A stretch of 46,085 bases of DNA, from assembly GCA_023249225.1 (NCBI GenBank), contig JAHFDA010000018.1, positions 1 through 46,085 of the forward strand, read 5' to 3'. The notes beneath the pieces were generated by a model. That model was not told the origin of the DNA and did no database searches. It saw only the letters and a list, made by a program, of their open reading frames with translations. Position numbers and translations under genes: made by a program. This document shows positions 1-7,815 of this stretch, in pieces. Numbering within the stretch: the stretch's first letter is position 1; each line of letters starts with the position of its first letter. The stretch is from a bacterium. GTDB lineage: Bacteria; Margulisbacteria; Marinamargulisbacteria; JAHFDA01.

Positions 1-564
1 CCAATTTGAAACCACCACCCTGTGCCCTTGCCGCTGCAACACACACAAACCCGCACCTTCGTTCATGATAAAACCATCGCGGTCACGGTCGAAAGGAGTG
101 CACAAACCACGCCGTGAAACCACACCCAAACTTTTAAAGGCTGCCTCTATCACCGGAATATGTGCGGCCTCGGCCGCAGCACCAAGCATGACATCGGCTT
201 CGCCATCGATGATGCGTTGAGCGCCCAGAATGATGCCATGTAGCCCGGTGGCGCAGGCGCTGGCCAGTGACAGACAAGGGCCCTGAAGTGTGAGGTGCTG
301 GGCTGTTTTTTGCGCTAAACCATGCCCCAGAATTTCAGCTATAAAATGTGAATCGTGATGCGCCTCGGGGTACTGACGTAAAAAATAATCCAGACCAAAC
401 TTGGAATTACTGATCACGCAGCCACAGCGTTCGGGCGCAACATGATCACGCAAGAACCCCAGCGTTTGTAGCAAAGGCCTTAGGTAGAACCAGCTCCGAT
501 CACTGGCCGTTGAATCCGAAACCGCTACAGGAGCGGGAGCTGCCGCAGTGTAAGTACCTGGCAT
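1..564 (-). CDS. beta-ketoacyl-ACP synthase (KAS I/II type), cut by the window edge
   Basis: Reading the minus strand from the ATG at 562-564 gives 188 open codons to the window edge. Residues 95-110 (GPCLSLASACATGLHG) carry the thiolase-fold nucleophile, Cys104. Downstream TPFDRDRDGFIMNEGAG is the usual KAS I/II segment after the active site. The enzyme condenses acyl-ACP with malonyl-ACP in fatty-acid synthesis. Cys104 lies about 60 residues earlier than in E. coli FabF (Cys163), so the N-terminal half of the thiolase fold is unusually short. The start lies 3 bp after the bioB stop, so the two are probably cotranscribed. Family assignment is firm. A role in making a pimeloyl precursor for biotin is only inference from the neighbour. 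The C-terminal half with the two catalytic His is outside the window. Confidence 0.85.
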   Translation of the reverse strand, partial: MPGTYTAAAPAPVAVSDSTASDRSWFYLRPLLQTLGFLRDHVAPERCGCVISNSKFGLDYFLRQYPEAHHDSHFIAEILGHGLAQKTAQHLTLQGPCLSLASACATGLHGIILGAQRIIDGEADVMLGAAAEAAHIPVIEAAFKSLGVVSRRGLCTPFDRDRDGFIMNEGAGLCVLQRQGHRVVVSNW

Positions 565-567
565 GAT

Positions 568-1575
568 TTAGGCCAGTGCAGGAACAACGTCCTCCACCAC
601 TTGCATGGCTTCTTCGGTAACGACTTCAAGCCCAAGGTCAGCGATCATTTTCAAATCATCCGCCGCCGCACGCCCATAGGTTGTCAAATAATTTCCGATC
701 AGGATGGAATTTGCTCCGGCCGCAAATACCAAAGCCTGTAGATCACGAATATTGGCCTCACGACCACCCGCCACCTTGATGTCCTTGGTGGGATTGGCAA
801 AGCGCAGCATGGCAATCGATTTGAGACATTCGATCGGTGACATCGGCTGCGCCTTGGCCGCAATCGGCGTGCCGTGAATGTGGTGCAGAAAATTAATCGG
901 AATCACATCGACATCCAGCAAGCGAATGGTTTGCGCAAATTCAACCCGCTGATCGAGCGTCTCGCCCATGCCAAAAATTCCGCCCACGCAGGCATGAATC
1001 CCTTGGGCTTTGATATTGCGAATGGTGTTGATGCGATCTTGATAGGAATGCGTTGTCACCACTTGATCAAAAAAACTAGGTGCCGCTTCGATATTGTGGT
1101 TGTAGCAGGCCAGGCCTGCTTCTTTGAGAGCCCGCGCATCGTCTTCGTCGAGTATTCCCAATGAGGCATCTACCCGGCGTGATTTAGACAGCTGCGAAAT
1201 AGTCTCTAAAATCGCCTGCCGATCTTTGTTGCGCTTAAGGCCCCAACCTTGACTGACCAATCCCAAACAAGCACCGTTATCTTTGGCTTCATCCGAAGCG
1301 GCTTTTACTTTTTCAGTGCCGACATAGCCATAAGCTTGATTGCCCGTCGCAAAATGCGCTGACTGGGCACAAAAGCCACAATTTTCGGAACAACTTCCGT
1401 TCTTAACATTGGCAATGGAACAAAGCTTGACCTTGTTGCCTTTAAAGTGAAAGCGCAAGCGGTCGGAGTAGCTAAGCAGATTCCAGATTTCGCTGTCGGG
1501 AATCTGCAAAATCGATAACAGATCCGAATTTTCGAGAGGCTGGTTATGCAAGGCTTTTTGAAAAAGGATGTTCAT
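568..1575 (-). CDS. bioB: biotin synthase
   Basis: Radical-SAM enzyme that inserts sulfur into dethiobiotin, the last step of biotin synthesis. The CxxxCxxC cluster motif is seen as CSENCGFC (Cys62, Cys66 and Cys69 from the chosen start), followed by AQSAHF and later YNHNIEAAPSFF, typical of BioB. Length from this start is 335 aa, normal for the family. The frame stays open to 1656, but that longer start would overlap the divergent folC start at 1655, and the added 27 residues look non-native, so the ATG at 1573-1575 is preferred. This leaves about 80 bp for divergent promoters. The ketoacyl synthase follows after 3 bp. Confidence 0.95.
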   Translation of the reverse strand: MNILFQKALHNQPLENSDLLSILQIPDSEIWNLLSYSDRLRFHFKGNKVKLCSIANVKNGSCSENCGFCAQSAHFATGNQAYGYVGTEKVKAASDEAKDNGACLGLVSQGWGLKRNKDRQAILETISQLSKSRRVDASLGILDEDDARALKEAGLACYNHNIEAAPSFFDQVVTTHSYQDRINTIRNIKAQGIHACVGGIFGMGETLDQRVEFAQTIRLLDVDVIPINFLHHIHGTPIAAKAQPMSPIECLKSIAMLRFANPTKDIKVAGGREANIRDLQALVFAAGANSILIGNYLTTYGRAAADDLKMIADLGLEVVTEEAMQVVEDVVPALA

Positions 1576-1654
1576 GGGCAGAATTTTAACACGTGTCCCA
1601 GGGTCAATCGTCCTCATGAATCTCCGCACACAGTTGTAATCGTATAATTTCATC

Positions 1655-2890
1655 ATGTCCGCTTACCGCCAGGCTTGCACGTTTTTGAACATCCAAAACA
1701 CTGTAAATGGTCTGGATATGAAGCTACAGCGGATCAGAAGCTACCTGGCTACCGCAGGCCATCCAGAAAAAAAAATTCGAATCATTCATGTGGCTGGCAC
1801 GGTAGGCAAGGGCAGCACCAGTGTCTTTGCCGCCTCCCTGTTGCGCGCAGCGGGCCTGCGCACGGGAGTCTTTCTTTCTCCGCATCTCGTGGACTACACG
1901 GAGCGGATCCAGATCTATGACCACGCTTCACGACAAATTCCGCAACAACGCTTTATGGATTATTTCTCGCACATCCGCCGCAATTCTTTCGGAAAAAAAC
2001 TGACACCGTTTGAAATTCTCACCGCCATGGCCGTGCATTACTTTGTGGACGAAGGCGTGGAGGCGGCTGTGTTTGAAGTGGGCCTGGGCGGACGTCTTGA
2101 TGCGACCAACGCCCTTAAAACAGAGGTCTCGGTAATCACCCGCATCGGCATGGATCATATGCATTGGCTCGGAAACACCCTCGAAAAAATCGCCGCCGAA
2201 AAGTTTGCCATCATTCGCCCCGGTGTACCGGTCGTCATGGCCCCGCACGAAGCAGCCCTGTACCGCTCCCTCCCCGCTTCACGCTTCACGCCTCACGCTT
2301 CACCTTTCGCATTGCATGTTCCCCGTCCCATCGCACTCCCCACCACCGCCCAGTTATCTGGCACTCACCAAAGACAGAATGCCGCACTGTCCCTTAAGGC
2401 AGTGGAAATTTTTCTAGGTCGGCAATTAAGCGCCCTCGAAAGACATGCGGGCCTATCGCAAGCCTTTATCCCCGGCCGCCTGCAACGCTTGCGCGCCAAA
2501 CCTCCCCTGATCTTGGATGGCGCCCACAATGAGGATTCAGCGCACATCCTGGCAGTCTTTCTACGCCGGAATTACCCAAGATTACGTTGGAATTTCGTGG
2601 TGGGCATTCTCGAGCGCAAAGACGCGTCTGCCATCCTTCGTCACCTCTCGCCCCTTGCCCTGCGCTTTTTATGGGTTCCGGTGCCCGGGAACCCTTGCCA
2701 CAGCGCTACGGAACTTGACCAGCTACTTAAAAAACAAAAAAAACCGCCTCCCGCCAACGCCTGCCGAAGTTGGAAGGAAGCCTTGCGCAAGACAGGTATG
2801 CGCCCCGTGTGCATTACAGGCTCGCTTTACCTGGCTGGAAACGTGCTCCGTCAGCTTGGCAGACACAAGGCTTTAAGGTCTTCAATATAG
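1655..2890 (+). CDS. folC: folylpolyglutamate / dihydrofolate synthase
   Basis: Mur-ligase-like ATP enzyme that adds glutamate to dihydropteroate and/or folates. It has the N-terminal P-loop HVAGTVGKGSTS (Val where most FolC have Asn), then GVFLSPHLVDYTERIQI, FEVGLGGRLDATNAL, and in the C-terminal domain LILDGAHNEDSA. At 411 aa it has normal length. At 2276-2303 the coding sequence contains four tandem heptamers of the GCTTCAC type, encoding a serine/proline/phenylalanine-rich stretch in a loop before the C-terminal domain. The last 40 bp overlap the 3' end of the convergent HAD gene. Confidence 0.93.
   Translation: MSAYRQACTFLNIQNTVNGLDMKLQRIRSYLATAGHPEKKIRIIHVAGTVGKGSTSVFAASLLRAAGLRTGVFLSPHLVDYTERIQIYDHASRQIPQQRFMDYFSHIRRNSFGKKLTPFEILTAMAVHYFVDEGVEAAVFEVGLGGRLDATNALKTEVSVITRIGMDHMHWLGNTLEKIAAEKFAIIRPGVPVVMAPHEAALYRSLPASRFTPHASPFALHVPRPIALPTTAQLSGTHQRQNAALSLKAVEIFLGRQLSALERHAGLSQAFIPGRLQRLRAKPPLILDGAHNEDSAHILAVFLRRNYPRLRWNFVVGILERKDASAILRHLSPLALRFLWVPVPGNPCHSATELDQLLKKQKKPPPANACRSWKEALRKTGMRPVCITGSLYLAGNVLRQLGRHKALRSSI
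2276..2303 (+). repeat. heptamer tandem repeat inside folC
   Basis: Four head-to-tail 7-bp units read GCTTCAC, GCTTCAC, GCCTCAC, GCTTCAC. The period is not a multiple of three, so each copy is read in another frame, yet folC remains open. It resembles the short tandem heptamers (STRR) described in cyanobacteria in kind, not in sequence. Confidence 0.75.
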
Positions 2891-3828
2891 TAGTCCGGAT
2901 GAATTTTTTGAGCCCGGCAATAGTCTGGTACAGACTGCCCGTTGTAAAACGGGATCACCGATGGAACCAGCACGCTTTTAATGCCCGCGCAAGCCGCTCC
3001 CAACACATCCGTAAACAAACTGTCTCCGACCATCAGCAATGTGTCGCGTGGATAAAACAAAAACGGTTTTAAGGCCGTATCAAACATCATCGGAAAAGGC
3101 TTGCCCAGCATTTCTACCCTGGCCCCGAATTTTTCTTGCAACTGCAAGGCAAAAGCGCCCGTCACCTCGCGCAGCTCACGCGGTCCGTGTGGCGCTACCA
3201 AGTCAGCATTAAGACACAAGACCGGTATGTCCCTGGTGGCTAATTTTTCTACCATGGCCTGTTCTTCAGCGCTCATCTGATGCGTAGATGCCAGCACAAC
3301 TCGATCCGCTATTTCGGCGCGCAGGGGCTGGCCCGGACGGTTCATGGGCAATCCGTCTGCCTCCCACACATATTGCAGGCCATCCACGCCACCTACATAA
3401 AACACGCTGGCGCCCTCGAGCATATGCTTTCGGAAATACGTCTTAAGGGCATGCCCACAGGAGATGATTTCATGTTCGTCAAAATCAAAACCCATGCCAT
3501 TAAGCCAATGGGCAATTTGTCCGGCGTTGCGGCTGCCGTTGTTAGTAAGCACCCGTAGTTGTTTGCCAAGCTGGCGCAATTTCTTAATCGCAGCGGGCAT
3601 GTCTGGCACGGGGGAGTCTCCGATATTAAGCACGCCAAAACCGTCAAAAAAAATCACGGTCGCATGCGCATAAACTTCGGCCAGAGAATCTAACCGCTGG
3701 ATGCTTCCGGCCACCAATTTTTCAGGCTTGCACGCATACAGCTTAAGCGCCCATTCGCGGTAACTTTCATAGCCTTTAAGGATGTTTTTAACGTATGGGT
3801 CGTCAACATCGTAAGATTTCGCCCCCAT
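2851..3828 (-). CDS. HAD-superfamily hydrolase, NagD-like subclass IIA
   Basis: A 325-aa protein with HAD features in order: motif I region VIFFDGFGVLN (about residue 55-65), motif II LTNNGSRN, a large IIA-type cap, and motif III/IV MVGDSLFTDVLGA near residue 265-278. The layout matches NagD/sugar-phosphate phosphatase relatives. Motif I reads D-G-F-G-V rather than D-x-D-G; related subfamilies have D-x-W-G-V. The general acid/base Asp two residues after the nucleophile is therefore replaced by Phe. An N-terminal extension of about 50 residues precedes the fold. It converges on folC and overlaps it by 40 bp. The substrate cannot be told from sequence. Confidence 0.8.
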   Translation of the reverse strand: MGAKSYDVDDPYVKNILKGYESYREWALKLYACKPEKLVAGSIQRLDSLAEVYAHATVIFFDGFGVLNIGDSPVPDMPAAIKKLRQLGKQLRVLTNNGSRNAGQIAHWLNGMGFDFDEHEIISCGHALKTYFRKHMLEGASVFYVGGVDGLQYVWEADGLPMNRPGQPLRAEIADRVVLASTHQMSAEEQAMVEKLATRDIPVLCLNADLVAPHGPRELREVTGAFALQLQEKFGARVEMLGKPFPMMFDTALKPFLFYPRDTLLMVGDSLFTDVLGAACAGIKSVLVPSVIPFYNGQSVPDYCRAQKIHPDYYIEDLKALCLPS

Positions 3829-3890
3829 CGTTGGGGAGTATAACAGAGGTTTTACAGCCTCAAGCGCTCCTGTGTATCATTAGCCCCTGT

Positions 3891-3967
<77 letters not shown>

Positions 3968-4130
3968 GGACGATCCTTCATATACCCTCAGTTCAACGAT
4001 GGAATTATGGCGATGGTCTTTGTTTTCGACCCGCGACCCGAGCAGAAAAAAATAAATGTTTAACCCGTATTGAATCCGGGAATGCTTTTATCTAGACTGA
4101 AACCAGAAAGAGAGAAAGAGGTAAAAAAAT

Positions 4131-4664
4131 ATGAAAACATTAACAAAAAAGTTAGGAGTAATTGCGCTATTGTGCGCGTTTACTGCAACGGCACAGGCTG
4201 CCTTAATTATCAAATCGGAAACGACTGGTGGAGTTGTCCCAGCAACAAATCTGGCAGGATATGTTTTGAATATGCCTCCAAAAGTGACCAGCTCTACCGA
4301 TCCCGATCTCACGGCCGCACTTTTAAATAATTCAGTTACTCTTATCATTAAATACACAAATGACAAGGATTCCTATCAGCACCAGGTCGGAACGGACACC
4401 CACCCCGGTGATGTTAACAACCCCAGCAATCAACTGGCCCTTTTTTATGCCGCAAGCTTCGAGGGAAGTATAATTCGAATCACGCAAGTTGAGGTTGGGT
4501 ATAAATATGTTGAAACCAAAAATGGTATTTCAAAAACAACCGGTGACAGGAGAATGAGCATTAACCCGAATCTCATTTTTAAGATAGATCCTGTAACGCA
4601 TAAAATCACGCCTCCCCAGCTAAAGTCTTTGGTTGACGGTACGTACGAATTTTTAATGTTTTAA
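4131..4664 (+). CDS. secreted protein of unknown function
   Basis: A 177-aa protein with a clear Sec signal peptide (MKTLTKKLGVIALLCAFTATAQA, cleavage likely after AQA at residue 23). The mature part is about 154 residues, rich in Thr/Asn/Ile/Val, has no Cys and is predicted by eye to be mostly beta. I recognise no family. A purine-rich ribosome-binding site (AAAGAGG) lies 9 bp before the ATG, and a strong intrinsic terminator follows within 45 bp, so it is a single-gene unit. Its A/T-richer codon use differs from the flanking GC-richer housekeeping genes, which would suit recent acquisition. It is probably periplasmic or exported. Confidence 0.85.
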   Translation: MKTLTKKLGVIALLCAFTATAQAALIIKSETTGGVVPATNLAGYVLNMPPKVTSSTDPDLTAALLNNSVTLIIKYTNDKDSYQHQVGTDTHPGDVNNPSNQLALFYAASFEGSIIRITQVEVGYKYVETKNGISKTTGDRRMSINPNLIFKIDPVTHKITPPQLKSLVDGTYEFLMF

Positions 4665-4705
4665 CGTAAACCGACGCAAAACGTTTTTTAACACGCTTGC
4701 ACATG

Positions 4706-4734
4706 AACCCCGGGCTAAGCACCCGGGGTTTTTT
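4706..4734 (+). terminator. intrinsic terminator
   Basis: Arms AACCCCGGG (4706-4714) and CCCGGGGTT (4722-4730) make a 9-bp stem with a 7-nt loop, and the T-run (4729-4734) follows at once. It ends the secreted-protein transcript. Confidence 0.92.
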
Positions 4735-4744
4735 GCAGAATTAG

Positions 4745-4927
4745 CAGATCAAACGCTGGGAAAAACACTGGCTCAAGAAGGTATTAGAACTGGTGAACTG
4801 GCAGCCTTTTACCGAAGATGACCCCGATCAGGATACAGATGTTGCCCAGGTGATCGATATCCCGCCCGCCAAATCAAATGTAGGCAATTTTTGGCGGGGC
4901 GGATGTGGTCCTAACCGTGGGGGCTGA
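4745..4927 (+). pseudogene. start-less reading frame, possible gene remnant
   Basis: Between a TAG at 4742-4744 and a TGA at 4925-4927 there are 60 open codons whose product looks protein-like (it includes KRWEKHWLKKVLELVNWQPF and a following acidic DDPDQDTD). There is no ATG and no ribosome-binding site, and a transcription terminator lies just upstream. This looks like the 3' end of a decayed gene. Family not recognised. It is the only notable content of the 4735-5083 gap apart from the ispH leader. Confidence 0.3.
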
Positions 4928-5083
4928 GGGAGGCCGTCCACCTAGCTTCTTAGAAGGGCCGCCGCCATCTTAAAAAAATCGCCCTGTCGTTCCCAAAACC
5001 AAAAAATCCCGCTATTCTTTGTGGGCTGGTTGTACGGGAACGTGTAACCCGCGCCAGGCTCGCTGTCGCTTGCAAGGAAAAAG

Positions 5084-6022
5084 ATGAAAATCATATTGGC
5101 CAATCCAAGAGGTTTCTGCGCCGGTGTCGACCGGGCCGTAGACATTGTGGATCTGTGCCTTAAACAGTTTGGCGCTCCCATCTACGTGCGCAAAGAAATT
5201 GTGCACAACCAGTACGTGGTGCAGTCGTTTAAAGAACGCGGCGTTGTTTTTGTAAGCGAACTCGGTGAGGTTCCGGATGGAGCCCGGGTGGTTTTTTCGG
5301 CCCACGGCATTTCACCGTCCGTCCGCAGTGATGCCGAAAAACGCAACCTGAAAACGGTCGATGCCACCTGCCCCCTGGTCACCAAGGTGCACCTCGAAGT
5401 GCACCGTTTTGTCAAACAAGGCTACAAAATATTTTTAATCGGCCACCAGGGCCACGAAGAGGTCGAAGGCACCATGGGCGAAAGCCCCCGTGACATTACA
5501 CTGATCACCTCGGTGGAGCATGCCGCCAGCATCGCAATGCCCACGCAGGATCACTACGTATACCTGACACAAACCACTTTGAGCGTAGACGAAACCAAAG
5601 AAATTATAAAAACTTTAAAAGCACGTTTTCCAAACCTGGTTTCACCCCCCACCGACGACATCTGCTACGCCACCCAAAACCGGCAGGACGCCGTTAAGAC
5701 TCTGGCCAAGCAATGTGATGTGGTGCTGGTGATTGGCTCGCAGAACAGCAGCAACAGCCAGCGCCTTAAAGAAGTGGCCGAAAGCCTGGGCGCACACTCG
5801 TATTTGATTGACGGCCCGCATGAACTTAAACTCGAATGGATGGCCAAGGCGTCTACCGTAGGCATCACCGCCGGAGCCAGCGCGCCCGAGATTTTGGTGG
5901 AAAACGTGGTTAACTTTTTAAAAACGTATCACCCCAGTGCCACGGTGGAAAAACTTTCGGTCACCGAAGAAACCGTACATTTTCCGCTGCCGCGCGAACT
6001 GCGGCAGACGGTGGCGGGCTAA
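5084..6022 (+). CDS. ispH: 4-hydroxy-3-methylbut-2-enyl diphosphate reductase
   Basis: The final enzyme of the MEP isoprenoid pathway. It reduces HMBPP to IPP and DMAPP with a cubane cluster. The three cluster cysteines are Cys12 (NPRGFCAGV), Cys96 (VDATCPLV) and Cys194 (DDICYATQNRQ). His41, His74 and His124 and the proton-donor Glu126 are also in place, matching E. coli numbering. At 312 aa it has normal length. AAGGAAAAAG precedes the ATG. Its TAA overlaps the TAG of the convergent membrane-protein gene. Confidence 0.97.
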   Translation: MKIILANPRGFCAGVDRAVDIVDLCLKQFGAPIYVRKEIVHNQYVVQSFKERGVVFVSELGEVPDGARVVFSAHGISPSVRSDAEKRNLKTVDATCPLVTKVHLEVHRFVKQGYKIFLIGHQGHEEVEGTMGESPRDITLITSVEHAASIAMPTQDHYVYLTQTTLSVDETKEIIKTLKARFPNLVSPPTDDICYATQNRQDAVKTLAKQCDVVLVIGSQNSSNSQRLKEVAESLGAHSYLIDGPHELKLEWMAKASTVGITAGASAPEILVENVVNFLKTYHPSATVEKLSVTEETVHFPLPRELRQTVAG

Positions 6023-7512
6023 AACGAGTAACGCTTAAGGATCTCCGCCCACTTGTTTTTGGCTTCACCCTGCCAGATTTTAATCTGTTTTTTTGCGCCT
6101 ATCCTAAAAGCGCGCCATAAAACCGAGACTTGGCGATTACCCAGCTTGACCCACTTTTTAGACTGCGCCCAACTGCCTTTGACACCCCGCACGCCGTCTG
6201 ACGACAGCTTGGAGACTTGTTTGGGCACCTGGCGCATTTTATTTTTGGTTTGGTTCTGAACATTGCGGATCTGGGTCTGCATCACTTTGGCACTGCGTGC
6301 GCTGTTGGAACGTAACGATTTCCATTGCGCAGCCGTCTGGCGCGGGATCTGCTGCATCTTGCTCTTTGATTGTGCCTGGATCATTTTTATCTTTCGAGCA
6401 CTTCCGGATCGCAACGTCTTCCAATGCGAGGCCATCTGCCGTGGCGCCTGACGGATCTTGTTTTTAACTTGCGCTTGTACCGCTGTAAAACGACGCGTAC
6501 CGTTTGAACGCATCGCCTTCCAGCGCGACGCCACCTGGCGGGGCACCTGCTTGAGCTTGTTTTTTGTCTGGGTTTGAATGGTTTTAACCTGGCGAAGGCT
6601 GTTGGCTTTGATCGCCTTCCATTGGGTGGCCAGCTGTCGTGGTGCCTGACGCCACTGGGCCATGGCCTGCATTTTATATTGCTTGATGGATTTCTTGCTT
6701 TGCGCCCGATATTCGGTCATGCGTTGAGTCATCTTATTGCGCTGGGCCTGCCACGTATTTTTAAAAGTGGTGACATCTGAAAGCCCCAACTGCTTAAGGG
6801 CCTGAAAGGTTTCGCTGAAAAATTCTTTGGGCGTACGCCGCTCGCCAAAATCATGAAGCCATTCCTTCTGGCGCAGGTGCCAGCGCTGGCTGAAGGCAAA
6901 AAAAGCCACACCAAAAGCCCCAACCGCAGCCCAGAGCGAAAAAAACCGTGGCCACCAGTCCCAAGGCATTGCCAGCGAATAGGCCGAAAAATTCCGGATG
7001 TGGATCATCAGCAACAAAGTGGCCCACATGGCCGTCAGCGTCAGCCAAAGCGGACGCCCATAAATGCTAAACAGGGCCAGCAAAATAACGGGTGCTATTT
7101 TAAAGATGCACGCGTGACCCAGCGCCGCCGATGAAATCGGAATTCCATACTGTACATACGGCCATAGCCAAAGCGCCAAATCTCCTGACAGTACCAGTAG
7201 CAAACCAAATACAAGCCGATGCGTAAAATCACCATAGTCCCAATCTAAAACCGCGTAATAGGTCTTTTTAATCCATTCCCAAAAAGCGGTCACGCGTACA
7301 CCGGTGTTTTTGGCGGACATTTGGACAGCAGCAAAGCATTTTCCTGGCAAGCTTATCAGGCCTTGCTTCATGCGCGGAAGATTGGCGCGACCCCATTCGC
7401 CCACGCGTGACGCAAGCCCGGTAAGCAGGCGCATGAGGAGCCCTTTTTTGCGTATGGGTTTGAGTCCACCCGTCACTGGACGCGCACTGATGGTTTTGGT
7501 AACAATCGGCAC
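6019..7512 (-). CDS. membrane protein with 33-residue basic tandem repeats
   Basis: A 497-aa protein of unrecognised family. Residues 1-98 are basic and cytosolic-looking. About four hydrophobic segments follow (roughly 101-120, 127-150, 155-171 and 189-208). The last 285 residues are very rich in Lys, Arg and Gln. Within residues 281-437 a unit of 33 residues recurs, with core K-(x)-Q-[VAI]-P-R-Q-x-A-x-x-W-K-x-x-R-S. Its prolines fall at 291, 324, 357, 390 and, after a 7-residue insert, 430. The units look like amphipathic basic helices that could bind nucleic acid or acidic lipids. The start is a GTG without a strong ribosome-binding site; ATG at 7432-7434 is an alternative. The C-terminus converges on ispH with a 4-bp overlap. 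Confidence 0.8.
   Translation of the reverse strand: MPIVTKTISARPVTGGLKPIRKKGLLMRLLTGLASRVGEWGRANLPRMKQGLISLPGKCFAAVQMSAKNTGVRVTAFWEWIKKTYYAVLDWDYGDFTHRLVFGLLLVLSGDLALWLWPYVQYGIPISSAALGHACIFKIAPVILLALFSIYGRPLWLTLTAMWATLLLMIHIRNFSAYSLAMPWDWWPRFFSLWAAVGAFGVAFFAFSQRWHLRQKEWLHDFGERRTPKEFFSETFQALKQLGLSDVTTFKNTWQAQRNKMTQRMTEYRAQSKKSIKQYKMQAMAQWRQAPRQLATQWKAIKANSLRQVKTIQTQTKNKLKQVPRQVASRWKAMRSNGTRRFTAVQAQVKNKIRQAPRQMASHWKTLRSGSARKIKMIQAQSKSKMQQIPRQTAAQWKSLRSNSARSAKVMQTQIRNVQNQTKNKMRQVPKQVSKLSSDGVRGVKGSWAQSKKWVKLGNRQVSVLWRAFRIGAKKQIKIWQGEAKNKWAEILKRYSF
6202..6672 (-). repeat. 99-bp coding tandem repeats
   Basis: This DNA encodes residues 281-437 of the membrane protein. Four units spaced exactly 33 codons apart, plus a fifth displaced by 7 codons, share the core PRQ-x-A-x-x-WK. 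The units differ from one another, so the array is old rather than a recent slippage product. Confidence 0.75.
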
Positions 7513-7604
7513 ATAGATCTATTGCCCAGCCACAGGCCCAGTAATGTATAAGAAATATTCGATATGGGGTGGGTTGGAACCACTGAAAAAGTCTCTGGTT
7601 TCAA

Positions 7605-7812
7605 GTAACTATTCAGCCCTACCGTTGTTCGTAAGCCCAGTGGCAGGGCCACTGGGAGCTGAACAGAGGGCATTCCACTTCTAAGCCAGGCAAGGCCTGG
7701 GGGCTTCAGAACACGCAGGCCCTGCCTGCATGCTTAGAAAAAAAGCGCATGTGTCTAGCTCGCATGCGGCCCCTGCCGCTGTGCCTGATATGTGGCAAAG
7801 CTGAATAGTTAC
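7605..7812. repeat. palindrome-rich spacer bounded by 13-bp inverted repeats
   Basis: The 303-bp gap between two minus-strand genes has no convincing reading frame but much symmetry. The outer arms GTAACTATTCAGC (7605-7617) and GCTGAATAGTTAC (7800-7812) are perfect inverted repeats. Inside are a 9-bp stem with 3-nt loop (7636-7656, CCCAGTGGC/GCCACTGGG) and a closing stem TTCTAAG/CTTAGAA (7679-7685 with 7733-7739). That stem encloses two 6-bp hairpins (7686-7700 and 7715-7729), so the whole folds like a three-way junction. It could be a small non-autonomous mobile element (MITE-like) or a structured RNA. Strand unknown. Confidence 0.55.
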
Positions 7813-7815
7813 GGC

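Noticed and set aside
1576-1656. 27-codon N-terminal extension of bioB.
   Set aside because: It overlaps the divergent folC start and is unlike BioB N-termini; the internal ATG gives the normal length.
7605-7815. The structured spacer as an AvcI-like antitoxin RNA for the deaminase fusion.
   Set aside because: AvcI lies 5' of avcD, whereas this spacer is 3' of the gene; no sequence basis for the link.
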